A DNA stretch of 64,000 bases from the NCBI RefSeq assembly GCF_028769735.1, contig NW_026992287.1:1-64000 (forward strand), in the 5' to 3' direction. Below, piece after piece: positions 31,184 through 42,760 of the stretch. Position 1 is the stretch's first letter. The number at the start of each line of letters is the position of its first letter. Origin of the DNA: Zonotrichia leucophrys gambelii (Eukaryota > Chordata > Aves > Passeriformes > Passerellidae). Under the pieces are notes generated by a model. That model did no database searches. It worked only from the letters and a program-made list of their open reading frames with translations, and was not told where the DNA came from. The position numbers and the translations under genes were made by a program.

Positions 31184-31900
31184 ATGCCCAAAAGTTGTGC
31201 CACTGAAGAACATCAGAACAATCAACAGGTAGATAAGGCTGCCAAGACTGGAATAGCTCAGATAGACCTAGACTGGGTGCAAAAGGGTGAGCTGTTTATA
31301 GCCCAATGGGCCCATGAAACATCAGGGCATCTAGGAAGGGATGCAACATACAGATGGGCTCGTGATCAAGGGGTGGACCTGACCATGGAGACTTTCATAC
31401 AGGTTATTCACAAATGTGAAACGTGCTGCCATCAAGCCAGCCATGTGAGTAAAATCTTGGAATAGAAGGTGGTGACTGGGTTTCCAATATGGTGAGACCT
31501 AGGAAATTGACTGTATTGAACCACTGCCACTAACATGCCAAGAGTTACATACTCACCATGGTAGAGGCAACAACTGGTTGGCTGGAAACATAACCTGTAA
31601 ACCATGCCACTGCTCAAAACACTGTCTTAGGCCTTGAAAGACATTTTATGGTGACATCGTATCCCAGAGAGAAATTAATCAGACAATGGGATTCATTTTC
31701 AAAATAACCTCATAAACTCTTGGTCAAAGAAACATAGCATTAAGTGGAAATATCACATCCCTTATCACCCACAAGCCTCTGGAAAGATTGAGAGGTATAA
31801 TGAGCTGCTGAAGACTATGTTAAGAAAGTTAGGCAATCAGCATGGAAGCAGTGGGATGCAAATTTAGCAGAAGCCACCTTGCTGGTTAACATCATGATGC
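31184..31900 (+). pseudogene. pol: ERV-L integrase (zinc domain and part of core)
   Basis: The 31184-31465 frame contains an H-x-x-x-H and C-x2-C zinc-binding arrangement typical of the integrase N-terminus (His near 31312 and 31327, Cys near 31419 and 31428). A stop at 31463-31465 follows. In shifted frames the core is visible with a D-N-G segment near 31688 and a G-K-I-E-R-Y-N-type segment near 31780 carrying the catalytic Glu. Protease and RT are absent, so an internal deletion brought integrase next to L1. The class is uncertain. Confidence 0.6.
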
Positions 31901-33018
31901 CTAAAGATTTTTTGCTTTTTATATATTTTTCATATACTTGTAACTTTGTAACATTTAATATATAGTTGTATAGTTTTTGCACTTTCTTACTCTTTCTCAC
32001 ACTTTAGAACAATAGCCAACCCTTTCTAACACATTCTTCAAATTCTTTTTAGACTTATTCTTAAGAAGAGAATTTCTAACAAAGACATTTTGTTTTACAC
32101 CAGCACCTGGGGACATAACAAGATTCACTCCCTGACACAGCAGAAGCTTCTCTCTTCACCCCATATGGCTAAGTGTACAAGTCTAAAAGCAAACCAGTGG
32201 GAAATCCCAAGTCAGAAATACAATTTAATAGGAAAATTAAATAAATGCAATAATACAGGAACACTGACAGTCAGAATACAACCTGACACCCTGTTGGTCA
32301 AGGTGTTGGTAGCAGTCCAATTAAATGGTGGCTGCTAGTCCTCTTGGAGTGATAGATGTGGTTCTGTCGAAGCAGTGATCCTGTAGAAGGGTTTGATCTT
32401 CCTCTGAAGATCCAGTAGTGGTTATGGAGCTCTTGTCCTCTGGGAATTCAGTGGATAAGACTGCTTGTCATGTTCCAAACCTTAGATTATATCCAGGTAG
32501 GAATGCTTGGTTCCTCCCCCTGGGCGGAGCATCTCACAATGGAATGATGTAATTTTATCAGTCATGCAGTGAGACTCAATGGTCCATTAACAGAAGATAT
32601 CTCCTGGCGTTATCAAGGATGAGTTATGATGAAGGAGATAAGGAACACTGCCCCACCTGGTTTTAACAGCTCATGAAGATGGTGATAGAATACATACTTT
32701 TGGGTGCATCTTACATTGTAACCTAAGACAATTAGGCCATAATGGTTTTTGTTGTGGTCAGTTATCTTGGGTGAAAACATCCTTAGGCAGCAATAACCAT
32801 CCTGCCTTGAATGCATGCTAAAGATAAGCAAAAATTTGTGACTGACAGACATAGCACTTTTACAAACTATAAAAGACCACTGTAATTTTCATTAAATCAG
32901 AAATCTCTTACATACTCTCTGAGTATGTGGAGAGCTCTCCTCGAAATGCAGACATCCACTCTAGTTACTTTCCCTGGGGACTGAGAAGAAGGAGATTTCT
33001 GCACACCACTATCATTAA
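31901..33018. other. Degraded ERV-L tail and LTR-like repeat
   Basis: A frame at 32090-32338 may be the worn end of the L element. From about 32316 the sequence looks like a further songbird LTR-type repeat, with TATAAAAG near 32868 and ATTAAA near 32892. Borders and TSD could not be found. No gene is supported. Confidence 0.3.
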
Positions 33019-33341
33019 TTGTTAAGATACATTGGCTCCTAATGTATACTATTTCTTCACTGGCTGTAAGATAGGTGCCTTTTATTGTGCTGATTTTTAA
33101 TCTACTAGTAGTTCTTTTTGGCTTGTCCTGAGTAGTAAGTAAATGTTTAAAGCCTTATGTCTGTTTTTCCTTATGTCTATTCAATAAATAATTCATGTTG
33201 CAATAGACCTGATTGGTCATTATTAAAAACTTGTGAGCAAGAGTGGTTTTGGGGTGCTGGTTGCCTCAATAAAGCTGTTGCCTACTGCCAGAAACCTGAG
33301 CAAAGGCAGGGGCTGTCTAAACTCTCATTTCATTTGTTACA
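33019..33341 (+). repeat. LTR-like repeat L2
   Basis: Partner of L1, with CAATAAATAATTCATG near 33181 and a shared GTTGCC...CTGCCAGAAACCTGAG block. Ends TTTGTTACA at 33341. Confidence 0.5.
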
Positions 33342-33353
33342 AAGATACAGGGC

Positions 33354-33825
33354 TGAATTGCAGAAAAGGAAACAAACTCCACAATTTTTGTGAAAGTTGT
33401 AAAGCTGGTATGTTTATTACAGGGCTGGACACATGTAGCAATCACTCCCCTTAAAAGGACATATGTACCTCTGGGAACTCCAGATCTCTTTTTATCTTCC
33501 TTACTAATCCATATGCATGGAATTTCACAACAGGTTCATAAATATTCATTTTACTGATTTTGTGTTACACTTGCAGCTAGTTTTTTTATCTGAAAGTACA
33601 GAAAGAACTCCTGGGTCACCCTGCCCTGCCTCCCACAGCCTCTCTGTCTGTCTCCCCTTATCTCTGCCCTTTGGCTGAAGCAGTTTCTTCAAACATAGGT
33701 TTTTCTGTGAGAACAGGCAGTCAGACTAAACAGCTATGTTCACAAGCTACAGACTTAATTCAAATATGTACTTTTTACCTAAATTGGAATGGATTTCTAC
33801 CCTGGATAATTTCCACTCTGTCTCA
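33354..33825 (-). repeat. Solo LTR B4 (family B)
   Basis: 472 bp, minus orientation. The TG/CA ends are TGAGACAG (at 33825) and CA (at 33354-33355, complement). A perfect 4-bp TSD GGGC lies at 33350-33353 and 33826-33829. The layout matches B LTRs at 59283-59681 and 59940-60391. The 4-bp TSD supports a class I (gamma-like) integrase. Confidence 0.8.
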
Positions 33826-35312
33826 GGGCAAAGAACCACCTGGAGCAACTCCAAGGGGCAGACCCAATGGTGGGTTGCTGGGGCAACTGGTCTCTTCTTG
33901 GATGCACCTACTAGATATACTAATTAATTAACCTTTGAAAGTTGTAGAAATCCTGTACCATGTGTGCTCCTGAAAGCTTTCATTAAAGAACTGCTTTTTA
34001 TATTATTACTTTAATATTGTTTGGAAAAGTTTTTCTTCTGATTCCAGGCAACAGTCAGAGGATTTGCTAACTGCCCTGGTCCCATCAAAACAAAACCCCT
34101 ACACTCTGTGGGAGGAGACAAGGTCCCTGAACTACATATAGGAAAGTGGCTAGGGAAGCTGATGTGGATTTCTCCTCCCATGGGAAAAGGCAAACCCATT
34201 TGAGGGATTGTCTTTGCCCAAGGACCTGGGTGTACTTGATGGGTAATGTGGAAGAATGGGGAGATCTGGTATGTGTCTCAAGGAGATTTAAATTTAGGGG
34301 CAAAATAATCCATGATGTAAGTTGTATATTGCTGGAAGTAGCAGAAATGACATGAACCTATGAAGAATGAATTTTGCAAGGAGCAAGGAGAGTGCGACGA
34401 TGACCCAACCCAAGCCGGACCAATGTTGGTGCACAATGATCAAATGTACTACTTCTCCTATCCTGACCACTCATCTTGATGGAATGGAGCCTGAATCATT
34501 GATCTGGAGGGCTGTCAGAAGCCCATGAAATGGGAAAATAATATCTATCTCTGAAAGGATGGGAATAGTTAATGAAAATGTATGTTATTGGTATAGAGAT
34601 GTTTTAAGGATGTAGTTTAAGTTGTATGTGTGGGTAAGAAGGGATTCCAGTAATGAGAAATAAATACAGTGGAACAGTTGGAGGATATATAGATTATATG
34701 GGATCTGAGTGTGGAATAAAGGGTGGAAAATGCATCAGATCTGATATAGAGTTCGTTTTGCCTTAGCAGCCCTCTCAGTGCTGTGCTTTGCATTGGTAGC
34801 TGGAAAGGTACTGATAACACACCAGTGTTTTGGCTGCTGTTGAGTGGTGCTGTCTCTCTATTTGCCCCCTCTCCCCTCCCATCAAGGGGCTGGGAGTGGG
34901 CAAGATCCTGGGAGGGGACAAAACCAGGCCAGCTGACCCAAATTAACCAAAGGGATATTCCATACTGTATGACATCAGCTCAGATATAAAAGCTAAAGGA
35001 GGGTAGAGGATCAGGGAGCCATTCATTATTCTACAGTGTTTGCCTTCCAGAGCATCCACTACGCATGTTGAAGCCCTGCTTCCCAGGGAGTGTCTGAATA
35101 TTGCACGCTGATGGGAAGTAGAAATTAACTTTTCCCCTTTGCCTATGAGTGCAAAAACTTTAGCTTTTTGGTTTGTATTTTTTTCTTTAGTAAAAATACC
35201 TCATCTCAACTTATTAGTGGTTTTCCATCCTATTTTCCCTCCCCTGTCCCACTGGGAAGGGGAGTGATAGAGCAGCTTGTTGGACACTTGGCATCCAGCC
35301 ACAGTCAACCCA
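33826..35312 (+). repeat. LTR-like interspersed repeat (R), borders uncertain
   Basis: A TATAAAAG box lies at about 34985-34992 within the block before AGGGTAGAGG. The stretch near 35190-35312 ends CCCACTACA and resembles ERVL-type U5. The part before 34400 may be another worn repeat. No gene is supported in either strand. Confidence 0.4.
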
Positions 35313-36740
35313 CTACACCTGTCCAGATAAATCCCTTCAGGGCTTGTGTTATTTTCTTTTCCCAGGAAAAACGACTGCATGATCCATTGAAAATCAAAGG
35401 AACCAGTTCCAAGGGGGAGAACTGACAGCGTATTTACATGAGAAAGCTCACAGAAAACATCCAGAAAGATGCAATAGTAATTTTTCCCTTAGGCCCTTTT
35501 AACTTTTTGGTGGGTTTTTTTTTGCAGACACAAGAATCAAATCAACACTCGATGGGGTATTCCTTCTTTTTAATAATCGGTCTGTAATAGGACAGATTTT
35601 CACTTTTCTTTTTATAGGACCCTGCTAACAGATGAGATTGAGCTGTGGGAAACCAATAGAACTTTTAACTGCCCCCATAATTGCTTGTATTATCAGTTTA
35701 TTAATGTTTGTGATTTGTGTTTTCATTGTGATCAACTTTTTAGGAGACCAAATATTAGTAGGATTATACAAGATAGACCATTTAGTGTATTGTTAGCTTG
35801 ATTTTTGCTAAGTTCATTTTGTCTCTACTGTGAGAAAAAAAAATATTGGTGTCAGAAAAGCTTTTACTTTTGTCTTATGGATGCATAATTTTGTTTCAAC
35901 CTATTGATAATTATAAAATTCAATCAAATTTAGTCTGGGAGTTGGTACAAGAATTTATGCATATTTGGATCCAAACAAACGTATTAACCTTCCCAGTTCT
36001 GCCTTGGAAGACTTTAGATTAATGATGATTTGGCTAAATTCTTCAAAGATATTAATGAGTAAACAAAACAAAAAGAAAATGTTACAAGGGAAATTATTGG
36101 TTCTCCCTTCCTAGACCAGAAGGAGGGGCATCCATGATCTGCAAATGGGACATGAATAAAATACAGGAAAGCATTTTACCAGCTCCCAAGCAACTCTACC
36201 TAAAACCAAACATGTTAGACATTACATCGCAAAATGCGACTTGTATTCCCACTTGAACACATCTGATGTCCTCTTGCATTTCCTACTGTGTCCTAAAAGA
36301 GTATTTTAATTTTACCTCACTTCTTTTATCTATTCCAATCAATATGGTAACTATAATACATTATGCACCACACATGCTTCACAGTTGTGGGTGCAATTTA
36401 CTGCCACGACAATTGTAAAGGAATGTGATGAGGGCAATTTGCCCACTGAAATTTAAAAAAAAAAAAAAAAAGCAACTTGGGATAATACAACTAAATTTCA
36501 AAAGGAATTGATTTCATTTATGATCCCATCAACAGTAAAGCCACAGTTTTTGTTTTGTGTCAAGATTAAATTGCAATGGGCTGTACTCTATCCCCCGGAG
36601 AATAGAGTATGGGCCCAATATAAGAATGTGTTTGCATAAGAACCTTTTGTATTACATTTTTTGGTATTTTGTATAAGAACTTTTTAGGCATAGATAGACT
36701 AGTTGAAGATACTATTACCAGGAATGCATAGAATTTCAAA
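35313..36740 (+). pseudogene. env: ERV-M env remnant, distantly like B env
   Basis: Coding-like sequence from about 35620 includes a Cys-rich segment (Cys at about 35672, 35684, 35717, 35726). From about 36375 to 36640 it parallels B1 env at 17055-17345 at the protein level, including a W-D-N motif after an A-run (36458-36474) and a Y-P-P-E-N-R-V-W-A segment near 36587-36620. Many stops and shifts are present. It is a dead env of a B-related family; its LTRs and pol are not visible next to it. Confidence 0.55.
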
Positions 36741-36746
36741 ATTCCC

Positions 36747-37097
36747 TAAGTAATAGGGGTCCTTGTCAATCACCCATTTAGACAGCAAAGCATCATAAGT
36801 ATGAGGAAACAGCAGGCCTGAAAATTCCTGGGAAGCTCGGGAGAAAGCAGATTACACATGATCTGAAGAGAGGCAAGGCGTCCTGTTTCTTCAAAGCCTG
36901 CAAACCCTGAGAAAACAAACAGACTGTCAGGCTGACGGATTTATTACAGGCCTGCAACCAGGTTTCATGTGAAGGGCCGAACAGAGATTCTCACATTAAG
37001 AGTATAAGTACTGTCTTAACTCTGCAATAAACAGATTTCTTTTGCTCTCAGCTTGTGAGTCTTGCATTCATACGCCAATAAATGTCCCCAATTAACA
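36747..37097 (+). repeat. Solo LTR-like repeat N
   Basis: Ends CCCCAATTAACA at 37097, with AATAAA at 37026-37031 and a TATA-like GTATAAGTAC near 37003. The left end AATAGGGG mirrors the right end. No clear TSD was seen. Confidence 0.5.
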
Positions 37098-37409
37098 AGG
37101 ACTTCATTACTACTGACGAGATCCAGTCCGGTGGTATACCCTGACTGAACCAAGCATGGATGTTTTCAGCTGATCACCAAGGAGTTCATTCCATTGCTGG
37201 CTGTAGAGCAGGTTAGCATTCTGTTAGCTGTTGGGCAGCATTTCTTATAATGGGGCAAAGTGCAATGAAATCCCAAAAACTGCTTAAAGACTGCCTGTTG
37301 CACATCACCAGGGAACAGGGTTATATAGTGCAACTGCAAAGCCTCATCCAATTACTTATATGTGTCAAACAATTTTGTGCCTGTGATGCCTTAAGCTTTT
37401 TTGCTCTTT
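37098..37409. other. Unassigned sequence between N and CR1
   Basis: No supported feature; a 61-codon minus frame has no recognisable motif. Confidence 0.3.
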
Positions 37410-37685
37410 CTCCAGGCAGCAACTGACAGAACGAGAGTACACAGTCTTAAGCTGCACCAAGGGAAATTTAGGTTGGATGTTAGGAAAAAGTTTTTTACAC
37501 AAAGGGTGATAAAGTACTGGAATCGTCTGCCTGGGGAGGTGGTGAAGTCACCATCCCTCCATGTGTTTAAAAAAAGATTGGATGTGGCACTCAGTGCCAT
37601 GGTTTAGTTGAGGTGTTAGGGCATGGGTTGAACTCAATGATCTTAAAGGTCTCTTCCAACCCAGTGATTCTGTGATTCCGTGTTA
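37410..37685 (+). repeat. CR1 LINE, 3' end (5'-truncated)
   Basis: The frame at 37401-37607 carries the end of the CR1 second protein, with a K-K-F-F-T-x-R-V-x-x-x-W-N-x-L-P motif. The 3' tail ends in ATTCTGTG-type octamer repeats (near 37665-37682). Both are hallmarks of CR1, the main LINE of birds. It is truncated at the 5' end, as most CR1 copies are. Confidence 0.9.
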
Positions 37686-37698
37686 TTTTTCAGATCCT

Positions 37699-38475
37699 GT
37701 ACTGCATTAGTGTATAACTCTGAACTCTATATAGAGTGTTAGCAAGCTCTATTCACATTTTGGTCAGACAAAATCCTTCCAGGCCTGAGAACCAAGGATA
37801 CCCTACAGTACTGCAGAAAATCCAGGACTCCTGAACAACTGACCAATATGATCAAGTAGAAGCTGTTTATTGTTTACATTACACACACTTTTATAGATTC
37901 TACAAACTACTAAGTACACACTTTTTGATTGGTTGCCTTTGTCTTGTTCCCTCATTCTCTGCCTCCATTTCTCAGCGTCCGTGATTGGTTACCGTGCAGG
38001 TGTTCTACAGTCCTCTGTTATCTAGTTCTTGCGATCCTGGTATGCAGTTTCTCAGCTTCTTCGTTCTTATTTTAGCACAGTTTATGTCTTAGTAACCTTG
38101 ATGAATTCCACAGTACCCTGAGAAATTTCTGATAAAAACAGTTACAGATGGCATGGCTGGTGCACAATGAGGCCTAAGTTGTTCAGATACATTGCTACAC
38201 TACAGCCTCAGGCCCTGAAAAATATAAACAAAAGTGAATCGGGGAGCAGCAAACTGGGGGAATATGACTTCATTATCGGAAGCTAAAATTGGAGAATTAA
38301 CCTCTGATATGCAAATAGACCAAACTTATATCTGAGAAACTCATGACCATCATCCAACTTGGATGTAGTCTCTGTGAGGCTTTGCACTGCCCAAGGTGTA
38401 TCTACTGAAGGCCTTTAATAAATACCTACTTTATACTTTTAACTCTGTCTAGTCTCTGTTCTAGGTAGCCACTCC
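37699..38475 (+). repeat. LTR H2 (family H), carrying LTR J
   Basis: Shares with H1 its TG start, the CTGATATGCAAATAGACC block and AATAAATACC near 38417. The 3' border is approximate; TGGCAACTCTGCCAGGAC at about 38493-38510 could be the primer site that follows. Confidence 0.6.
37809..38199 (-). repeat. Solo LTR J nested in H2
   Basis: 391 bp; on the minus strand it begins TGTAGCAATG and ends CTGCAGTA (a CA to TA change). A perfect 6-bp TSD CTACAG is at 37803-37808 and 38200-38205. AATAAA complement (TTTATTG) near 37868. Class II-like. Confidence 0.8.
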
Positions 38476-38640
38476 AAGGCGTCAGTATTTGGCAACTCTG
38501 CCAGGACAGGAAGCGTCTGGAAAACCCCCTGCACCAGAGGAACATCCAGCTCCTGCCCCCCGCTGCCGGCACTGGGGGGCTGTGGCTACAGTACAGATGG
38601 TGTCAGAGCCCAAAAATCCTCAGATCCAACACAGAGGCAC

Positions 38641-38646
38641 GTAAGT
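38641..38646 (+). promoter_or_regulatory. Candidate splice donor of ERV-H2
   Basis: GTAAGT, a full match to the vertebrate donor consensus, in the leader about 350 bases before the gag ATG. Confidence 0.5.
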
Positions 38647-38997
38647 GAATAAAGGTGGCATTTTGTTTTAGCACCTGGGTTGGGTGTTAAGAGATCTCTT
38701 ATATTTTTGTTCAGGGTGGAAGGATCTAAGAGAATCCAAGGTGGGTGCTTTTTTGTTTGTTTGTTGTTTCCCGCCCCTGTCCACTGGTTGTAGGAGGGCA
38801 TGCCCACCAAAAGAGTGGAATGTTAGCACTGCAACAGCAAGCCTTGGCCTGGGTCCAGTGGTGATGCAATGGACTAGGTCCCACACTGCTGGTCCAAAGG
38901 CTGTGTAGTTCTAGTCCTGTGTCCTTCTTGTTCTTTCTCCCTCCCTGCTTATTTCTGCTGTATTTTTGCAAGCTTTCTGGTTCATAACTACTAAGAC

Positions 38998-39726
38998 ATG
39001 GGGTGTGCAATCTCATGTGAAAACATAACCAAAATTCCAAGAGATTCTCCTTTAGGTTTAATATTGAAAAACTGGAGAGAGTTAAGAGGCAAAAATTCAT
39101 CCCTTTCAAAACCCGAACTGTTCAGACGCTCATGAGTAATGTGGCCAACTTATGAATTAGATAACAATGAGATGTGGCCTGAATTTGGTAGTTTAGATAA
39201 GAAATTAATATCAAATGTGATGTTTCGCATATGTGAAGACAGGTGTTTTTGGGAATTAGAGTATGCTAGGCTTTTTATGCTTTTATCATGTAAGCAGAGC
39301 CTATTAACATCTAAAAAGGAACAGCATGTACTGCTTTTAAGGAAAAAAGAGAAAAAGAATGAGAAGAGACAGCCCACATTAGACCCCGAGTGTGGGGGCA
39401 GGGAGGAGGTCGAGTCAGACTTAGTGGCTCCTGCTCTGAGACCTGAGCCACCCGCGGCCCAGCCATGGTTCCAAACCCTCTGCTGCTGGCGCTGCCTGCG
39501 TCTGCACCAGCGCCACTGGCGGCCCCGGCCCTGGCTCCTCCCCTACTGCCGCAGCAGCTGCCACAGCCATGGGCTGAGTGGCTGGGGAAGAGGACATAGT
39601 TTTGGCAAAACCCCTGCCCATAAAACAAGAAGGGGGCTGGTGCTGGCAGCTGGGGATGGTGCAGGCGCCATTGTCGACTTCCGGTTGGACTCTCTCCCTG
39701 TCTCTGCTTGCCCTTCCACCACTGGC
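38998..39726 (+). pseudogene. gag: ERV-H2 gag, matrix region
   Basis: The ATG at 38998-39000 gives Met-Gly-Cys, a myristoylation-type start, followed by P-R-D-S-P-L-x-x-x-L-x-x-W, the same matrix motif as in A, B2 and F1. An in-frame TGA at about 39131-39133 interrupts it; the frame continues from 39139 through the rest of matrix (W-P-x-F-G-S-L-D) into a charged and then proline/alanine-rich region. Gag is cut by LTR A3 at 39727 before capsid. The late frame from about 39420 on is GC-rich and may be shifted. Confidence 0.65.
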
Positions 39727-40408
39727 TGAAATAAACAGGGCAGGAGACTTTTTCTCCTTTTAATGCCCTTATTAAAAGTGATCAGCTCAGGATTGGGCAG
39801 CTCGACGGGTCTGCAGTCACTGTCGTCTCTCCCAGGGCGACTCAGAGGAGGAGGACACGCCCAGCTTTGTCCACTAGGGGCAGAGCTGGGGATCAGGTCC
39901 TCGTGGGAGCCTTTATGGGCGTGACCCCTGGCCTTCAACTCCGCAGCTTTGCCCCTCTTCCAGCTCCCGGCATCGGGACGACTCCCGCGCTCAGGGTGAG
40001 AGGTCATGAAGGTGTTCAGCATCTCCGCAGGCTCAGCACTCTGTTCCTCACGTTTAGACAGCACTCCAATTTCTCAATTCTATACTGGCTCGTTGTTTTG
40101 GGGTTCTTTTCAGTGTGTTTGGAATAGTAGCTTCCCATGGCATGCTGGTCCTGAAGTTAGTTTGCATGCACTCCCTCCCACATCTCAGTCCCTTCTCTTC
40201 ACCATCTGGGGAGGTGCCTGCCCTTCTCGGGAGAAGAGCCATTAACTCAGGCCCAGCCAGAGCTTTTACCAATACAAAAACAACTATTAATGACAACGAC
40301 CTGTAATTACCATAACAAACAAACAGCACCCCAGCAGCAACAGTGGTCTGATTAGTTTTTGTAACTTTTTTTCTCACAAAAAAAATTGGCAGATTTTTGT
40401 TTATAACA
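39727..40408 (-). repeat. 3' LTR of ERV-A3
   Basis: 682 bp; on the minus strand TGTTATAAAC to TTATTTCA, with an AATAAG-type variant of the AATAAA signal (complement near 39770). Similar along its length to the A2 LTRs but with many differences. The GTCCCCCCTC tract complement (40409-40418) is the polypurine tract. Confidence 0.85.
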
Positions 40409-40429
40409 GTCCCCCCTCTTTTTCTTTGA

Positions 40430-41201
40430 TCGAGCTTAAATTTAAGCTCACATCAACTTACAATTTTTGACTCACGAGTTTCATATTTAATTTTTGTATT
40501 GATTATTAATTTCTTGAGCACTCTGGTAATCATGGTTACTTAACTTTGTTACCTTTCTTGGTTTCTTTAGGTTGGTCTGCATGGCCAATACTACTTTAAT
40601 AAAACAGGAAATCAAGCACAGTAAAAAGAGCAATCTTCCAAGTATACACACAATGAGAAAAACAACTTTTCCCCATACATTCTTATTGAAAATCTATAGG
40701 TTATCCCACCAAGTGGAATCAAGTGTAGGAGTTTGTTCTTGGTTATTTACACATGCTAATTTTTATTTCATTTGAAATGCTTCTAACAATTGCATTCCTA
40801 ATTTTTAATACTCCTTGGAGCCTGATGATTCTATTTAACATAGATATTGGAGTCTGAACTTGGCCTTTACAATTTTGGATTTTCTCAATTTCTATTGGAC
40901 TTTGCTTCTTCTGTTTGGTTTCTCCTAAATCATTGTATATAGGAACTCCTAAACTTGATCCAGTTTCTTTGCGTACTAAGAAGAAAGCTGGTTTTATTAT
41001 TCTAGCTGTGCAGCTGCCAGACCAGTCTCCTGACAATTCAGTGAATGCTGTAGTAGCAGAGATCAAAACCAGGTATTTAGAGCTCTCCTGAACTGTGTTA
41101 TCAGTTTCTGTTGGGCATTCCCAATATTTACACAGTTCTTTCATTTTCCAAGAGGGGTTTATCCCTTTTTCAGTACACTCATTCATATACTTCATAGTGG
41201 G
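40430..41201 (-). pseudogene. env: ERV-A3 env (C-terminal part of the short A env)
   Basis: The 40743-41213 frame (its first codons lie in A2 LTR sequence) matches the second half of the A2 env at 48816-49200. It has the same L-G-V-P-I-Y-N-D segment and the same heptad-like stretch. A longer Cys-containing segment is kept here (near 41040-41140) where A2 is shorter. A stop at 40743 and shifts separate it from the membrane segment and cytoplasmic tail, visible in other frames to about 40440. As in A2, the heptad-like stretch runs directly to the membrane segment. Confidence 0.7.
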
Positions 41202-41870
41202 TGTTCTGAACAAAAATTAGGTTAATATTTTTTTGTGAGAAAGAGTTACAGGGACGCAGCCAGATCTCTGTCTCTGCCAGGGTTCTTAGTACCTTGTTAT
41301 TGTAATCACGGGTCCTTGTAGCTTATCTCCTCTTTGGTATTAGTAAAAGCCCTGGCTGGGGTGGGGTGATGGCCCTTCCCCAAGTCTGTGCTCTCTTCCA
41401 GCACAGGGAAGACACCTGAGAGGGTGGGGGGGTTATGCAAAGTGACTCCAAGACCAGCATGCTTTGAGACCTCGACTCCAAAATGCAACGAGGAAACCCC
41501 AAAAACAACGAGCCAAATAAGAGTTGAGAGACTAACGTGATATCTGGACACGAGGAGCTGATTGCTAAACCTGCAGAGATGCGGAGTCCCTCTCGCCCTG
41601 ACCATGGGAGTCGTCCCTGGCAGTGAGACTGGGCCGACGAGGCTGAGAGGACCAAGATCTGACAGGGACATCACGCCCTAAAGGCTCCCACGAGGACTGG
41701 ATCCCCCGGTTCTGCCCCTGGTGGACAGAGCTGCGCATATCCTTCTCCTCTGAGTCGCCCTGGGAGACGCGACGGGGACTGCAGCCCTGCCGAGCCACCC
41801 AATCCTGAGCTGATCACTTTCAATAAAGGCATTAAAAAGGAGAAGAAGTCTCCTGGCCCTGTTTATTTCA
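41202..41870 (+). repeat. 5' LTR of ERV-A2
   Basis: 669 bp, starts TGTTCTGAAC, ends TTTATTTCA. AATAAA at 41822-41827. It aligns with 49529-50209 over its full length. Confidence 0.9.
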
Positions 41871-41872
41871 GC

Positions 41873-41892
41873 TGGGAACGCTCGTCCGGAAT
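41873..41892 (+). promoter_or_regulatory. Primer-binding site of ERV-A2
   Basis: Begins TGG two bases after the LTR. CTCGTCCGG in the middle matches the tRNA-Pro-type site, with two extra bases before it. Equivalent to 3906-3925 in A1. Confidence 0.6.
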
Positions 41893-42760
41893 AGCCACGC
41901 CGCAAGAAGACTCAACACTGGCCATCTTGGACTTCAGGACAGCTGGCTATCAGGACCAGAGGGATCGGCTCAGGAGCAATGACGCAGAGGAGCAGTGGAG
42001 CACCGGATTGGTGAGAAAGCCGGTGGCGGGGGTGGGAGACGTGCGCATGTGTGTGTGAATGAGACGGAGGCCGGCAGCCGGACCTTCGAAGTGAGAGCAG
42101 GCCCCTCAGTACCGCGGTTCCGAGCTTTCGCGAGAAAGCCGGCCGGAAACAGGGGGAAGCACGTGGAATTAGCGTGAGTGAGCCGTCTCCCAAGGGGGAA
42201 TAAAGGGCCACCCCCCTCCGGGCGTGCGGAGGGAATATTTGTATGAGTGGCACGCACCCAAAATAGGCCCTGACAGAGGGAAGTCAGGCAGATTTGTCAG
42301 TCCTGAGAAGGATTCGGGTAGCATTTTTAAGTCCCGAGAAGGATTCGGGTAGCTCACAAGCCCTGCAGGCAAAAGTAAGTCCTGACACAGGAGTCAGGCA
42401 CAAACCCCAGCAAAGGAGGCTGTGGTTTGCTTTTAAGTCCTGATACGGTGAAGCCTAAAAATTGGCGGGTTAGGCAAACTAAAAATCAGGCAGTTGTTTT
42501 TCCTGACTGAGGGAGTCAGGCACGACCTGGATTCTTAGGCCGAGGCTTCGTGTGTTCAAGTCCCGATAGATGTAAGACCTGACGTGGGGAAAGTTAGGCA
42601 ATCAAGAGTTCGGGCAGTTGTTTCAGTATAAAGTCCTGAGCATCAGGCAGAAATTTGAAGTTCAGTGGAGGAGGCTGAAGCTCCTCAAAGAAGGTTCTTT
42701 TTGAAATTACTGATCAGTAAAGGCACCTTTGGGATTTTTTTTACTGTTGAGACCTGTAAA
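41893..42760 (+). promoter_or_regulatory. ERV-A2 leader with hairpin array
   Basis: The same stem-loops as in A1: CCTGAC...GTCAGG at 42269-42288, 42381-42398 and 42502-42520, and CCTGA-GCA-TCAGG at 42635-42647. The CCCGAGAAGGATTCGGG unit is present twice (42302-42318 with one change, and 42333-42349), while A1 has it once. Confidence 0.6.

Larger units (their letters stand above)
37699..39726 (+). mobile_element. ERV-H2: class I provirus 5' part
   Basis: 5' LTR starting TGTACTGCATTAG (37699-about 38470, with LTR J inserted), a possible primer site near 38493, a strong splice donor and the start of gag. It is cut at 39727 by the A3 LTR. A minus fragment of the same LTR family lies at 61066-61260. 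Confidence 0.7.
39727..41201 (-). mobile_element. ERV-A3: minus-strand 3' end of an A-family provirus
   Basis: 3' LTR at 39727-40408, polypurine tract, then env reading from 41201 down to about 40440. It is cut at 41201 by the 5' LTR of A2, which points the other way. The A2 and A3 copies are therefore head to head at this border. Confidence 0.85.

Noticed and set aside
29480..38475. H1 and H2 as the two LTRs of one provirus
   Set aside because: Sequence between them is a mosaic of other elements, the two LTRs diverge at their 3' ends, and H2 is followed by its own leader and gag.
39139..39729. 196-codon plus frame as a host gene
   Set aside because: Its first part continues the H2 gag matrix; the GC-rich second half has no domain and ends at the A3 LTR.
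39578..40245. Several plus frames across the A3 LTR
   Set aside because: LTR sequence read antisense; not conserved in the other A LTR copies.
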